This document shows positions 1 through 13,836 of a DNA stretch of 64,000 nt, one piece after another. This DNA is from Toxotes chatareus (Eukaryota > Chordata > Actinopteri > Toxotidae), in contig CM028891.1 in assembly GCA_016801885.1 (NCBI GenBank), forward strand, positions 13,437,517 through 13,501,516. Reading direction: 5' to 3'. Within the stretch, counting starts at the first letter, position 1. Every line of letters begins with the position of its first letter. The notes beneath the pieces were generated by a model. The model saw only the letters and a list, made by a program, of their open reading frames with translations. It did no database searches and had not been told where the DNA came from. Made by a program: the position numbers and the translations under genes.

Positions 1-3000
1 GTCATGAAACTATGGATCATGAATTATGAAGGAGTGGTGCAAACTTTTGGAACTAATTGTGTACATATGTTTGAAGTTCTATCGAGTCTTTGAAAAGCTT
101 GGCCAGTGGATCAGGTTTCCCCATTAAAATGACTTGACCTTTGCTATAAAATTAATCACAATTAGCTTCTTCCAAAGACATTGTCTTTCACTAAACTACA
201 CAATGCAATCTGGCTAAACTTTCAAAGACCGAAGTCATATAAAACTTTCAGTGGAATATTTTAAATAGAAACTTATAGAAACACATCTGTCTTCTTAATC
301 ATTAACAATCACATTAAAATGCACTCAAAAACAGTTCTCTCTTGTGATCATTAATGCCTTCCTTGGTCAAGTATTTTGTTTCATTAAGCCGTGTCCACCT
401 GCCACATTTTCCACCTCATTAGCAGCTTGCTACTTCAACCTGCTACTTAAGCTTGCAGCAAGCGTAGCACAATGGCCTCATGGGAGAATAGGTGGCCAGT
501 CCGGCTCTGCAAAGGAGGTGTTGTTGCTTACGGATGAATACCAATTAGCATATAGATACGTCCTATCCATGTTAAACCTGAAATGTGAGGAAAGATGGTA
601 AAGCACCAGAAAACAAACCACCAACACTTGTTGTTCGATGGTTTGAGTATCTTTGAGAGATAAATATTTATATTTTTGTCAAAGAACAAATCTCCAGAGT
701 TTAGGAGTGAGCCCCACCTGCATACATTTTTAATATCCATCGTTACTATTCCTGCCTTCTTCCAGGCTGGCTAACCTCTTACTCAGTGTCAGGCACAGCC
801 ATGAGATTCAACACTTTACGTCTCTCAAAGAAGACATTAGCAGCAACCAATTAGTAAAGAAGTAGATGGCAATGATTTCCATCAAGAACGGGCTTTGAAA
901 GAAAAGAAGATGCAGCACAGTCAATTAACATGCATTTGTGCTGTGCTTTTACTATTATTCACCTCAACTGAATGGATGTATTGCAGGAACTAGAGAAAAA
1001 CCCTGTGGGGAAAATAAAGTGAATAGACGTGTGTAGGAGGTGATGCTGGGGTCTGACTATGTGTTCACGACTGGATTGGTTTGAAGTCCACATAGGAATG
1101 CTTTAAATTGTATAAGGAAACTTTGTCCTATAAAAGCAAAACAATGTGAATCTGTCAAAAAAAAAAAAACAACAACTAAGGGCTGGGTGGGCAGACCATT
1201 TCTTTTTCTTCTATTAGAAATGTTTTCCACAAGTAGATAGAATTGAACACCAGTTCATGAACTGGAATAAAATGTGAAGAAAGCAGATGCAATCCATGTC
1301 AACTACGTCTTGCAAAACCATGAAGGCAGTACATGTAATGTGAAGAGACTTTGGAATGAAAGTAATTAATGTGAGCAGGAGGGACTGATCATAAACAAAC
1401 TGGTGTTTGGGGAGTCTTTATATCAAATTGGGCGATCACCGAGACGGAGCTCAGGTGTGTGCAGTGATGATTAAAAAGCATCAGCTGAGCTCCCTGATCA
1501 AGGCCAGAGCTGCAGTGAATCCCCATGCTGTTCTGTTCCCTGTATGAGACTGTGCTGGAATCTGATCAGCAGCAACACAGAGTGCATCTACCTGCCTGGT
1601 TAATATAGCCTGATATTTCCAAGGGAGAGTTTTCATGATTAAATAATAGGGGGACATGTAAAATACAAGTTTGGCTGTCAATATCACACCAGACTTCATT
1701 TGGAAAAGTCTGAACTTCTGGTTTCTATGGCTACTAATATTCATCCTCCTAATAATATAACATTGATCGCGAAACGATGGGTTTGAATACCAACAGTCGA
1801 CACCAGAGGAACGCACCAAGCACAACACAATGGAAATCATACAAAGCTAAAAATGATTCAGCCCAAATCGATTGAAGCTCAGGGTCGGCCTTTTGTTGGG
1901 AGTTGTGGTGAATGAAAAATGTCAATGTGCATATATTGTGGTATTCAGAAACAAGATTTGATTGGAGGATTGTATTATATCGCCACATCTAACTGAGCAG
2001 GTTGACGCTCCAGGTGCTACCGCAGAAAGACGGACTGGCGGATGCAACCTCAGACACAGACAGACTACTGTCCATTCTCAAAAGTACTGCTCCTCTGAGG
2101 GACCTCTGATGCTTCCTGAGCCACAGCTGACATCACTGCATTTTAGTGACAAAATACGTAATGCAGCATGGCCAGGATGTGGTTTGTGAGTGGCATGTCT
2201 TGGCAGACAATGACTACCTGAATCTAAAGAAAAGGATTAATGAGTTTTGGGATGCAGTTATTAGCATTACTGAGACGTGGAAATATGACATTTCAAGCCC
2301 ATGATTAACTGAAAAGACAACGCGCTCTCTTTATTTTATTCAAGGAAAAGGGAAACGTTTTGCGTTTCATCGTTCAACAAGTTCAACTTGTTGGACAATG
2401 ACATGCAAATTCCAGCCACTGACCAACTGCCTGGTGTGTCTGCATTTGGGCCCTTCCCTCATGTTCCTGGCCACAACCCTGCTTCAACAGTTAGTTGTTA
2501 GCAAGCTCATTAGCTTGAGGAGCTTCATTTTTGCCTTTTCAGTTACTTCATATTGTGCTAAATGATTTGCAGTGGTGAGAAAAATCTCTAATAGTACAGT
2601 AGAGAGAAAATGGAGAGAGACTCCAGGAGCTATCATAATTGACTGGTGCTTGTGGTGCTTGAAGCATGTAAAAATGCATCTTTGTCCAGAAATAATGTGC
2701 CAGTAAATCCAATTAATAGTACTACACATGTGGCATCATTAAAAACACATATTTTCAGGGAAGCAAGGTAATGAATGACGTTTACTTCGAAAAATCAGTG
2801 TTTTGTGGGTTCAGGAAAAGAAACAGTGACATTTTCTACTCCATACCTGAAATTATTGATAATTTTGCCCTTGAAAATAGTTGTGCTGCTTTCAAAAAGA
2901 GAATTTTTCATTTCATATCTGAGATTTTTAATTAGAATTAGGTGTTAATGAACAGGCTGCTTGTTAGTGCTTGCCACAATGACACAATAAACCTGTTGTG

Positions 3001-3064
3001 TACTGAGAGGAATGTCTCTAAGAAACACACAACCTCCCTCAGCTTCATCTGGAAGCATTGACGT

Positions 3065-3078
3065 GTTTCCATAGCAAC
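3065..3078 (+). promoter_or_regulatory. RFX X-box-like site
   Basis: GTTTCCATAGCAAC matches the X-box pattern of two half-sites (GTTTCC and GCAAC-type) with a two-base spacer. Isolated motif; function unknown. Confidence 0.25.
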
Positions 3079-3261
3079 TCTGAGCTTCTTTCTCCAGAAA
3101 TGAAAACATTTCTAAGAACAGACGCAAAGCCTTAACGAATCCTTACAGGCTTAACACAAAGAAGTTGTAACACTTGCAAATGTTCAAGGACTTTTCTCCT
3201 TGTACTTGACGGTGGAAATGAAATGAAATTTTAGACACTTCGGTCACCATCAGCATCATCC

Positions 3262-3311
3262 TCTCCACCACCACCACCACCACCACCATCACCATCATCG
3301 TCATCATCATA
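3262..3311 (+). repeat. Trinucleotide tract (CCA)n followed by imperfect (TCA)n
   Basis: About eight CCA/ACC units, then catcaccatcatcgtcatca. It is not part of any coding exon I can support. Confidence 0.9.
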
Positions 3312-6097
3312 CTTTCTTGTGTTTAAACTTGGGCTGTCGGAGTTAACACTTTATCACATGCTGTTAAAAATTTTAACACTTTTTTTTTCTTAGACACCTC
3401 AGTTCCATTTTCATGTCGCTTGGCACCCTTCCTGTCTTCTGGGGAGACCATCCTGCCAAGAAGAACAACAGCACCAGTTGTTTCAGTATGTGCCCCAAAG
3501 CAACATGTTCGCATTAAAGTGACAAATCTCTATAGTGGCTGTAGTAATACTTACAAGAGCACAAGAGGTCGTCAGGTGATGATTTATAGAGCGTCAATGT
3601 CCCCATAGGGAGGAGGTCAGGGTGGATGTTTGTTTTATAAGTAAGTAAGAGCATGATTGTCCCATAATTTTAACCAAGTGTTTAATATTGTAACCATGGT
3701 GATGAATGTCCCTTAACCAAAGCGGTTATTTTAACCCGAACCACAATTTTTCCTGCAACCAAACCGGTTCGCTTTTGTGATTAAATATAAAGAAGCCGTC
3801 ACCAAAGTGTTGTAACATCATGAAACAGATTAGTTTGTGAAACGTGAACAAATAAACAAATGATGTCGTCCCTCTGATAGGGGCCTCAGATCAACACTTC
3901 TCATGTTTCGGCTTTCAGTTTGGGGGATTTCTGCAGGTTCCTGCAGGAAGTGCCGCTGATTCAACATTAAGTCAGTGATATCAGGACGCCTTTGAAATTA
4001 TCTGACAAAAGAAAAAAAAGAAAAAGCTGTAAGTTGAAGACCTACTGAAGCTCAGGAAATACACGTCTGTGCTCTGAGTGGGTGTCACTAGGTCTCATTA
4101 TCGTCACAGATTTTTGATGCATGTATCCTCACGCACATCTACAGCCTCGGTAAATGCCTGGAGTCAGTAATACCCACACTCAGTCGCAAAGCAGGAGATT
4201 CAGATGCACTGACTGTGCTGACATCAAACTGTAGCTGAAATCAGCTCCTGCAGTTCCTCAAAGATGAGATGAACCATGTTGCTTTCTCTCCTCACCTTTT
4301 ACACAGCAGCTCAGCTGCTGGAAAGAAAAATGTGTAGTTTCTAAATACACTGTTATTTCTAAGGTGCTCATTGTGCACTGTTTGTTTTCCACCTATCATC
4401 CTGAAAAGCCCAAAGTGATTACATTTAGATTTTGAAAGTTGGTCTTACCATTGAAAAAGGACCACTTTCTAAGAAATGATAAGACAAAGGATAAATATCT
4501 TTCAGTTTCTCTTGTCTTGAGCACCCACATCACATTCATCTCCAGCATGTAAATATTGATGTCCTTGTGCCAATCCCTTCTCTGATTCCCTGTTAATACT
4601 CGTGACCGAAGGCCAATAATCTGACCTCCACCTGAATATTTTATACTTGTTTGTGCTTCCTCTTTGACGGCTTTGAAGAGATTTGTCGGGGGAACGCCCC
4701 TCATACATTAACCATGAGGCGAGCTCCCCATTGATCCAGCTGCTGTTTAATCTCAGCGGTGGCACGATATTTTCCCACGTCAAAGTCACCGTCACTACTC
4801 CCCCAGCTTCTGCTGTCACACAGAATTACCTGCTCCACCCTCCACCATTGGACACTTTTCTTAAGTAATGGCAGGTAAGACTTTAATGGCCTGGGAGAAA
4901 CTTGATCAAATAGTATTAAGGTATTAGTTTGAGAACTTCTTCTTACTGTGACTTCTGATGCTTAACTGTCTTTATTGTACAGACAGTGGTATTTATAACA
5001 GGCTGTGGCTTCATACGCTTTTTCCATATTGTATCATTTTCTGTTTGGTTTTAGTGAAAACAATTGTTTTCTCTATTGTTTATGTGCTTTTATTTACTTA
5101 CCTAAATTTTGATATTTGTATAACCAAGGCTAGATTACCAACAGGCCCCTAGGGGCCCTGAAGGCTGAAGATTGTCTGCGTGGCACAGTAATTTGAGCAA
5201 CTACACATTTGCTCATATGCGTCACTAAAACACAATAAAAACTGAAACTGTAAATGCCGCCCTGGACGACAACATGCATCTAAAATAAAATAAAAAAGCT
5301 CATTCATGACCCAAAACCTTGTTAAATCCTGCAGTGCCACAGAACAGAATGGTTCCTCTGTGTTGTCGAGTGAAGTCAAATGGATCTCGGAACCTCTGAC
5401 AAATGAGTGCTCTTATCCCACCCTAACACGACGGTATGGTGGTCACATATTCATCCAGTCACAGCGAATTCAGTCATAACAGCATCATCGACCACCTACA
5501 GCTTGGCTAATTGGCAAAGGCCTGGGTCCTTGAATATTTCATATCAGACATTAGTTATAAGATCAAAATGAGTCTCTATTTGCCTATAATGACCCCCAAA
5601 AGGTTAAGGATTGGCTCACTACTGAGGCACTCTGTGTGCAGCAAGGGACTACTTACACAGATAATAACGTTCGCAAGTCCATCAGCAGCTTGGTGTGGTG
5701 GTCACTGTGAAAACCACAGTGGTTAGAAGAAACTCTAGAGAGGAACAAACAGATTTTGAGTGAGTGAAACATACTCTCATATAATTTATCATACTTAAGC
5801 TTCAGTCACCACATTATTCATGCAGTCATATAATGGTCAGTGGTTGGGGATGAACTCAGCAGCTTTCCTTAAGTAGTAGACACACATATTCCAATGCATT
5901 ACTCCATTACAATTAAAGTAGTACAGATATATTATCAACAATTTTTTTCAATTATTATAGATTATTGTGTGTGGAGCGTTAATATTTCATGTACTGCTTA
6001 ATGTATAATGATTGATCATGTTTAATCGTCAAGTTAATGTCATGGAGCTAAAACCAACCTCTTTCAAAATCCAGATGAGATTTGTAATAATGTGAGT

Positions 6098-6122
6098 AAA
6101 AAAAAAAAAAAAAAAAAAAAAA
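6098..6122 (+). repeat. Poly(A) run of 25
   Basis: A homopolymer with no recognisable retroposon body on its 5' side, so it is called only as a simple repeat. Confidence 0.9.
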
Positions 6123-8264
6123 TTAAGCCTTGGAACAAAGTCTTGATCAGAACATCTTTAAATACAGCACACGAGCACATGTATTTACTTTACTGCTCAT
6201 CCAGGTGATCAAATGAGCAAACATATCCTCAGTTAATTGGGTTCTGAATGACTCTCAAACAAACCACACATGATGTATACAGTGCATTTATTACAAACAG
6301 GAAATTTGAAAGTGTTCTCATGTTTGCTCAATATTCTGTTGACCTAATTTAGACAAATATCATGTGGCTAACCGTTGTAATATAAATGCAATTGATGCTA
6401 TTAGTGTCACAATGAAATATGAATACAGAGCATGTTAAGGGCTTCCACTTAAAGAGGGTAAAGGTAAAGGTGACTTATTTCTCTTTATTTGTTGGACCTT
6501 TCTGACTGAACATCAAACTCATCCTCACGTCTGGTCTTTTTGAAATCAGACACTTTTTATGATGCACAAGTGCAAGACAAGTCTAAACTCCTCAGGCATC
6601 ATTCACATCCAAATATAGTTTACACAAATACTAAAGGAAAAAAAAAAAAAAAAAAAGAGTATCCTGTCAGCGTTGCCTCTGGCATTTCTAAGGAGATGAA
6701 AGAGCTGCATGACAGAAACGTCATTGTTTACTAAATATTTCATCTATTTGACGTGACCACTGAATAGTCATGCAGCGGGTATAATCTCTGAGGGGTAAAA
6801 TGTACGACCAAATTAGCAGTTCAATTTCCATATCAAAAGCCATCGCATAGTTTCACAGCCCAGGACTTGAGCAGGATTGGAAACTGTAGGAAACAATGCA
6901 TGCAAACAGGGAAAATACAAGTGTATGTGTGTGTTGTTTCTGTGTGATTGATATGCAGTGTGATTGTGCTGTGATGACATGATTTGAAACCCCATTGTCG
7001 TCACTTCACCTCCAACATGTGACATCCTGTAAAATTGTGAATGAAACAGGTTTTATATTAAAATTAATGCATAAGGGATCACACCTGTCTCCTGCTCTGC
7101 AAAGACACAAATCAATTTCCTCACTTCTCAGGATGTTTGAGGCAATTTTCCCTCTTGAGTTATGTGTTTTGGGTATAATTTTTCTTTCTGTTTTCTCATT
7201 AGTTGTGCTGTTGTCAGTGTGAGTTCTAATAAACGTGATGAATGCATTTTCTTCCACATAAAACACTTGCAAATCAGATCTGAAGGTTTGAAACATGCAG
7301 TGTAGGTATCCATGTTTTCTAGCTCGCTGTCTTCTTCTTCTCTGACCAGTTTCGGTTATTCTGTGTCAACAATGTGTACAAAGCCTCAGCAGTGACACAC
7401 CAGTTACAGCAATGAAGACCAGAGGAGAGACATTCCACAGTTTATTGTGTTTTTGAAAGGATTTCTAGAGGAAGAAGGATTTTCAACAAGATGATCTTCA
7501 TGAACTTGTCCAACATCAAATTTCCTCTGCCATGAGCTGACAGACAGATTCTAATTGCTGCATCATTACAACATAAAAAAACTGGAATTGTTCGATGTCC
7601 GTTCAATAGAGTATTTAATATCTGTCACTGAAAATGGTTATCAGCTGAGCTCGGCTCAATTTAATGGCATGTGGTCACTTAGTGAAAGCTTTATAAATAC
7701 TTAATAAGTGAGGTGAGTGACTTATTTACCATAGGCCATGAAGCATTACCGTCAGAGTATTGATTTCTGATGGTCTTGCTGGCTGAGTGATGTTCAGACA
7801 CTGTCAGAACAGTAATTGTTTTATTCCAACACCTTCCGCAAGTAAGTAACTGGGAATTCAATGGGTATTGATTTCATATTAAAGTGTATAATAAGTTCCA
7901 AATGTGGCACATAGAGTGGGCACTAACTTACACAGTGTCAATGCTTAAAAGCACAGTTTTAGGTTTTGCAGAGATTACTTCAGCAATTCTCTCTGCAAAA
8001 TGTTTATTGGATTTCCTCAACTCGGATGTATTTGGAGTAGTTTATTAGTCAAAACTTTTACAAACAAAAATAGTTACTCTTGCTGATTAAAATGCGAACA
8101 CTAAGCTGAAAATCTTCTTTTCAACTCGTTGTTCTCATAAAGCAATGCATTAGAATCTTAATCATTCCTGTTCCTTTGTCTTAATTTTCTTAGACTGCCA
8201 TTTTCACTGCCTGTGGTCTTCTCAGATTTTCTCTCCTTTTATCTTTTTTTTTGGTTTTGCTCTT

Positions 8265-8330
8265 TCATTATCCTGTGGTAGCACCTTGAGCTACATTTGT
8301 GAATAAATGGTGCCATACAGCATAACCTGA
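8265..8330 (+). mobile_element. Possible LINE 3'-tail relic
   Basis: The block gtagcaccttgagctacatt followed by gaataaatggtgccataca resembles the conserved tail of fish LINEs (agcgctttgag ... ggtgctatacaaat). It is very short and decayed. No upstream coding part was seen. Confidence 0.4.
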
Positions 8331-10443
8331 AACTGAACTTGAAACTCTTTACTACCACTGGGAAAACAATTCACCAACCACCAATCAGTTTAAAGGGCAA
8401 CTTAACTTCATGTTAGCTTGAACTGCCTATCAGTGGACTGTCGCTATAGGCGACCTCTGTCACATTAGGCATTATTATATGACCCATTTTTACTATAGAA
8501 ATATAGATTAGAGAAGTTTTAAAAAGTTTAAAGTGTCTTTTTATTGCCCATAGGCGTATTCTGTCAGTGGACAGAAAGGCAGGGACACACCCCACCTGAA
8601 ACATGAAAGCTCTGACATGTTTTTATTAGATCAGTAACACTTCTGCAACATCACTTCTCACTTTTCAGCTAAACACATCGTAATCATTTCACAGATATTT
8701 AAAATATTACTGTATGTGTTTTGTAACAAAGGAGAAAGATTTCCATTCTCCTGGCGTGCTGCATCCATAATGAATGCTTTGTAAATGTGTTTGTGTGTGT
8801 GAGAGAGTATCAGGACTGCCATTGATTGCTGACACGTTGTGCAAACAGAGGACGGAGTCGGGCCAAAGGAAAAGAAGCTGAGCTATAGTCTGAGCACAGG
8901 CTGTCACTGAACAGAGCTGACCTTACAACAGGGAAACCTGCAGAGAAAGCGAAGCAGCCTCTGTGGTGCTTTGCTCAGGAACTTGATAGTAGCTGGCAGA
9001 GTTTATTTTTGTTTGTTTTTCATGTGAGGAACCACCGAGGGATGCGACTGAGCCTGGTTGTTTTTTAATTGCACTCAGCACCTTGGTTACGCTTTAATTA
9101 CTTTATTGTGAAACTCATTGTGCTGGTTTGCTGCTTCATCTGTTAGCGAGGTGTTGGATTCAAAGATATGCTAATGCTTTCGTGGAGTTTAAAATAAAAC
9201 CTGTGGTACTCCTCATGAATAAAAATGTACACGAAATGGCCTAGTTATCCTGCAGACTTGGGACAGTGATGTCTTTCAAAGGTATAGTCAGTGGTTCTAA
9301 TAAAATTCAATACAGTTCTTGTCTAATTCAGCAAATATCTCTTCACGATCCACTTGCCGTCCATTTGTTGTGAGCACCGGAAAAAAAATTTGCACACATA
9401 TCGCATATTCGTCCCTTAAGACACTGCAGCCACGGGACCATGTGGTGAAACAAGCTGCATCTTTACAACTTTCTTGTCTTGAATCAGCTCACGATTGTGA
9501 CTCACATACATTTACACACATTGACATATGTGGCAGCCTGTGCATGTGTATGAGTGTCCCTCTTAGCAACCTCTCCACTGTGCTCTCCAAAGACGGACCA
9601 TCTCAAATTTCATAATCCCACTGTTTGCATGTATGAGCATGCCCGTGGCCGAGCACAAGAGAGAGCCAGCGCTCGCCAGATCTTGATGATTGTCCACGAG
9701 TCTCTCAAAGAAAAAAGCAATTTAGTTTTTTGATACTCTGGAACATGATGAACGAAGTGAGATGAAAAATAAGAAGCTTTCATTAAAAGAGATGGAATCG
9801 TAATTCATGACAAAGTGTCTGTGGGTATAAAAACCTGTAGAAAAGCCAGTTCAGTGAGATTTTTGAAAGACTTTTGAAATAGAGTTGGCTGCACTTTCTG
9901 TATTTTGATCCCTGGGGTGACTTCATTATCAAGAAAACTATTCCTGTGGACAAAAAACGTGGCTTCATGGAAAAGTGTGTGTACATTTATTTGTTAGCCT
10001 CATGGGTTGAAAGTGTTAGCACGATGTGATGTTTCACGAGTAAAAATAGGCTACTCATAATTGTGCCCCTGTGAGTGTCATACCATTATATATTATAATA
10101 CTGAACAGTTATTTCAAATACATTCCAACTAAGTGGTTTTAGTTAGGTTAACCAAAATTTAACCACAGTGGTTGCAAGTCAGAAAACATTCATACTGGTT
10201 GTTAACATTTGCTTTACATTTGACAGTTTAGCTTGAGCACATCCGTTATCGTACTTGTTTCCCATTCATCCTGTTTGTTTCAGAGAAGCTGCTTTGTCTC
10301 TTCGCCATGTTAGCTTAACAAGTGTTTAATTGATGATATCACATTCACACTTCTGCATGCATTTGTTTGCTTTCTCTCCATGTGGTGGTGTGTAGGTGGA
10401 AAACGCAAATGTCACTAGTGATATGGTGTATCTCAGATCGCAC

Positions 10444-10565
<122 letters not shown>

Positions 10566-12013
10566 CTTATAATGTACATATGCTGTGAAATAGCACCAGC
10601 TGAATGGCATACTATAACAGTGATGGGGCTGTACTATTTCTATATTCTTACAATGGCTTGAATGAAGAATACTCAGCATTCATTCCTAAAAAAAAAAAAA
10701 GCAGAATGACATATTTTTGTGCAGCTCCACACACCTTTAAAGCGCCTTTTCACCTTCCAGTTCCTCCTCTGGTTTTCCAGTGTCGGGCTGTTAAAACACA
10801 CAGGCACAGGAACGAACCTGAGGGAGCAGAGAGGAGATGGGATTAATGATGCTTCGAGCCTCATGTTGACCTCAAGCCTGAGATTCAGAACATGTGAAAT
10901 GAGAAAGGAAGATGGGGTTGCCACAGTGGTTACCCTGAAAACACAGGGCTTATGTTTTAGCGAAGAGGAAGAAAAGATTCTCCAGATTTTGGTTAGTGTG
11001 TTAATAAAATTAGACTTGTTCAGGTGTCAAACATTGACTAATTTGTGAATTCAGCTTCATACTGACCGACCAAAGGAGTTCTGTTCTGTTGTATTCATGT
11101 TTCAGTGATTGGTCTTTTCTGCATCTTTGCTTTTAATGTTGATAGTAGTCTCAGTCCCTCTGGTTCACGATGTGTTGCTCTCTCTTTGCAGTCTGAACAT
11201 GATCCTCTCTTTGAACATGCTGCCAGAGAAAACATGGACATCTTTAAGTATCTCGTCGTACTCCACCTCTTTCTGAACCTCCTGCTCTCCTCCCACATCT
11301 TTATCTCTCTTTGTAGTGGCACAGTCACACTGCTGCCTCTCTCCTTGGCCTGATGAGTGATTTTCTCTCTCTGTCCCCTCCTAAAACCTCCAGATGCCAC
11401 AACAAGACAGAGACAGCTGTTCTTGTGTGTACAAATAATGAAAATTAACCAAATGCGACGTGAATCGACCTTGCGGCCATTTCCGAAGTGGCAGTGTTTT
11501 TTGGTGACATCGTTTTTCAAGCACACTTTCTTTTTGTTCACTTCTTCATTGAGTTTATGGCTCATTCACATCATTTACGCATTCATAATGTTGCTGACAA
11601 CTGCATTGTGTGAGCTGAAGCTAAATTTAGAGTGTTAATTAACCAAGCTCTCACTCCTGCTCTGGTTGTTCTTGCAGTTTGATTTGTTTGTGTCACCCGG
11701 CGAAGACGCCTCCCTCGTGCTCTGCCGGCGATCCTGTTGTGCATTTGAATGTATCTGAATGTCTGTAATGTAGTACAGATTTAGCGAGGTCAAAATAGAT
11801 CTGTCAAAAAGTCTAATGCCTGTCAAGGACTTTATGTTTTTATCCTCTGTGATGCACAATGAAAACAGTATCTATTACAAATTTTCTTACAGTCTTGTAT
11901 TTGAAGCTCAGAACATAACAGACCTTTACATACTTTTTACTGTCTCAGAAAAATTAGAATTATGTTTTGTTTTGAATCTCTTTCACATTGGTGTGGGGGT
12001 ATGTTGATTAATT

Positions 12014-12052
12014 GTTGCTAAGCAACACCTTCTCACAGCCATCTGGTGGCTA
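12014..12052. promoter_or_regulatory. RFX X-box-like palindrome next to a CTCF-like motif
   Basis: GTTGCTAAGCAAC at 12014-12026 is a perfect inverted repeat of GTTGCT around one base and fits the RFX X-box pattern. Twelve bases on, gccatctggtggcta at 12039-12053 resembles the CTCF core. Both lie far from any recognised gene, in the gene desert. Confidence 0.35.
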
Positions 12053-13797
12053 ACCTCGTTGTTAGTGTCCTATGTCCCATCAATGTCTGGACTAAGTAAA
12101 CTAACGTAAGACCAAACGCAGTCTGACATTTGCTGTAATTGTATAAATTCTGACACCATGTGGGACTATAGTGTCAATTTCATAAGGATTAGATGTTTTT
12201 AGGACGTATTTTTATTGCCATTTCACTTGATTATGTAAAGTCATTGTTGTGTAGACAATGAGTTCATGGATCCAAATTCCAATCTCCAGCTTCCAGGTTT
12301 TTCTTGACAGAGACCCTTTGTGGCCCTGCACTCCTCTCTCACCTCGCTTTTTCCGGCTGATTAGACCTCTGCTCCGTACGAAGGCAAGCTGGGCTCTGAA
12401 GAATCACACGAGGTCAATGAACTGCACTAATAAGGAAGATAAAGGTGTAATTTGTCTTAACAAGTGCAAAAAAAGCTAACTGGAGAGTGAGTGCGGGATG
12501 TCTATCACCCACAGCCTGTACATGTCCACGGAGTACAGGACAGAGGTGTAATCAGCCGAAACAATTAAAATCACCTACATGAGTCTGTGGGGCCTTCAAA
12601 ACATTTTGAAGCTACAAACCAGAAACGGGAATCTGTGAATCACTGCAGTTTGCCTCAGCACCAGGATTATGCACATAAAAAAATAATACTGTGCCTTACA
12701 TGGTATAGTACATCACAGCCACATTGCTAATTCACACCAAGAAGGAAGTAGAAATTTCAGGTTTTGTGCTGATGCAATTCAGATAATGGAATGATGCAGT
12801 ATCTGTTGCTATTACATTGATGCTGTCACACCCTCGTCCTGTGCACTTTAATTATTTTCAGTAAAACCCTTTCACAGTGGGTCTCTTACTTTCTCGCCCC
12901 ATCCCTGCTCTTATGATTGCACAGCAGTAAGTTGCAAGATGTCCTTTGTTGCGACTTGATCTCCTTTTCCTCCCAGGAGATGCCGAGCAGATAGAGCAAT
13001 GTCTGTCTCCATCTCTGTGTGCACGTTAGCAGCATCTGTTCCATCTCTGCTGGTTTATTGGTTGATGAATAAACAAAGAGTCTCCAGATTTGTCTTGGCT
13101 GTGTAATATCGATGACAAATCTGGCAACCCCCGAGACGTTTGTTCTCATCTGTCAACAGTGAATTGTTTTGGGGATCATTCGCTCAAACCCCTCTCCATA
13201 TACCTGTGTACATCTGCTTTACTGTAACTTGATCACAGTATTTATGGATGGAGCCATTTTTGTTTTCTCTGATAAGATAATTTGACAGCATAGAAGTGAT
13301 ATAGTGAAGTTTTATTGGACCTAAATTTCTGACTGGGCCATTGATATTCTGCCATAATATCACCTGCGTGTATATATGTAACACAGTGCTGTGTCTTGAT
13401 GTTCCTCTCTGTCTATGTATGCAGTGTTTTCTTCCAAAATCTTTGCAACAAAACCAAACTTTTTCAACCTCACACGCAATATCTTGAAAGGAAACGCCTG
13501 TGGACGCTTCTTAGACCTGTGCATAATTCATCTACTGAGGCAAGCTTCGAGTGAAGGGTCTTGTTCAAGCATCAACAGGAGACATGCGAGTCTATACACA
13601 CAATAAACTGAAAAGTATTGGAAAATCATATTTGCTTTGTTTGATGTCATGGCCCATTATAGCCCATTATCATTGTATCAACCATTTGTTCACAGTACAG
13701 TGTACAGCAGGTGTCAGTGTGAGATGTTTGGAAACAAAAGTCTCAAAGGACGTTTACTGTCAGCCAGGTTAAGTAAACATCCACCCCCCTCCAGCCT

Positions 13798-13836
13798 CAA
13801 CACACACACAGAAAAACACACACACACACACACACA
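13798..13836 (+). repeat. Interrupted (CA)n microsatellite
   Basis: Two CA runs (about 13800-13810 and 13816-13836) are separated by gaaaa. Confidence 0.9.

Noticed and set aside
5712..5724. AACCACAGTGGTT palindrome, also at 10160-10172, as a paired regulatory element
   Set aside because: Only 13 bp each, overlapping RUNX-like half-sites are frequent by chance in this much sequence, and the flanks do not match.
11095..11565. 156-codon open frame on the minus strand as a possible gene
   Set aside because: No recognisable domain, no supporting splice or promoter signals, composition looks like translated non-coding DNA, and overlapping frames of similar quality exist on the other strand.
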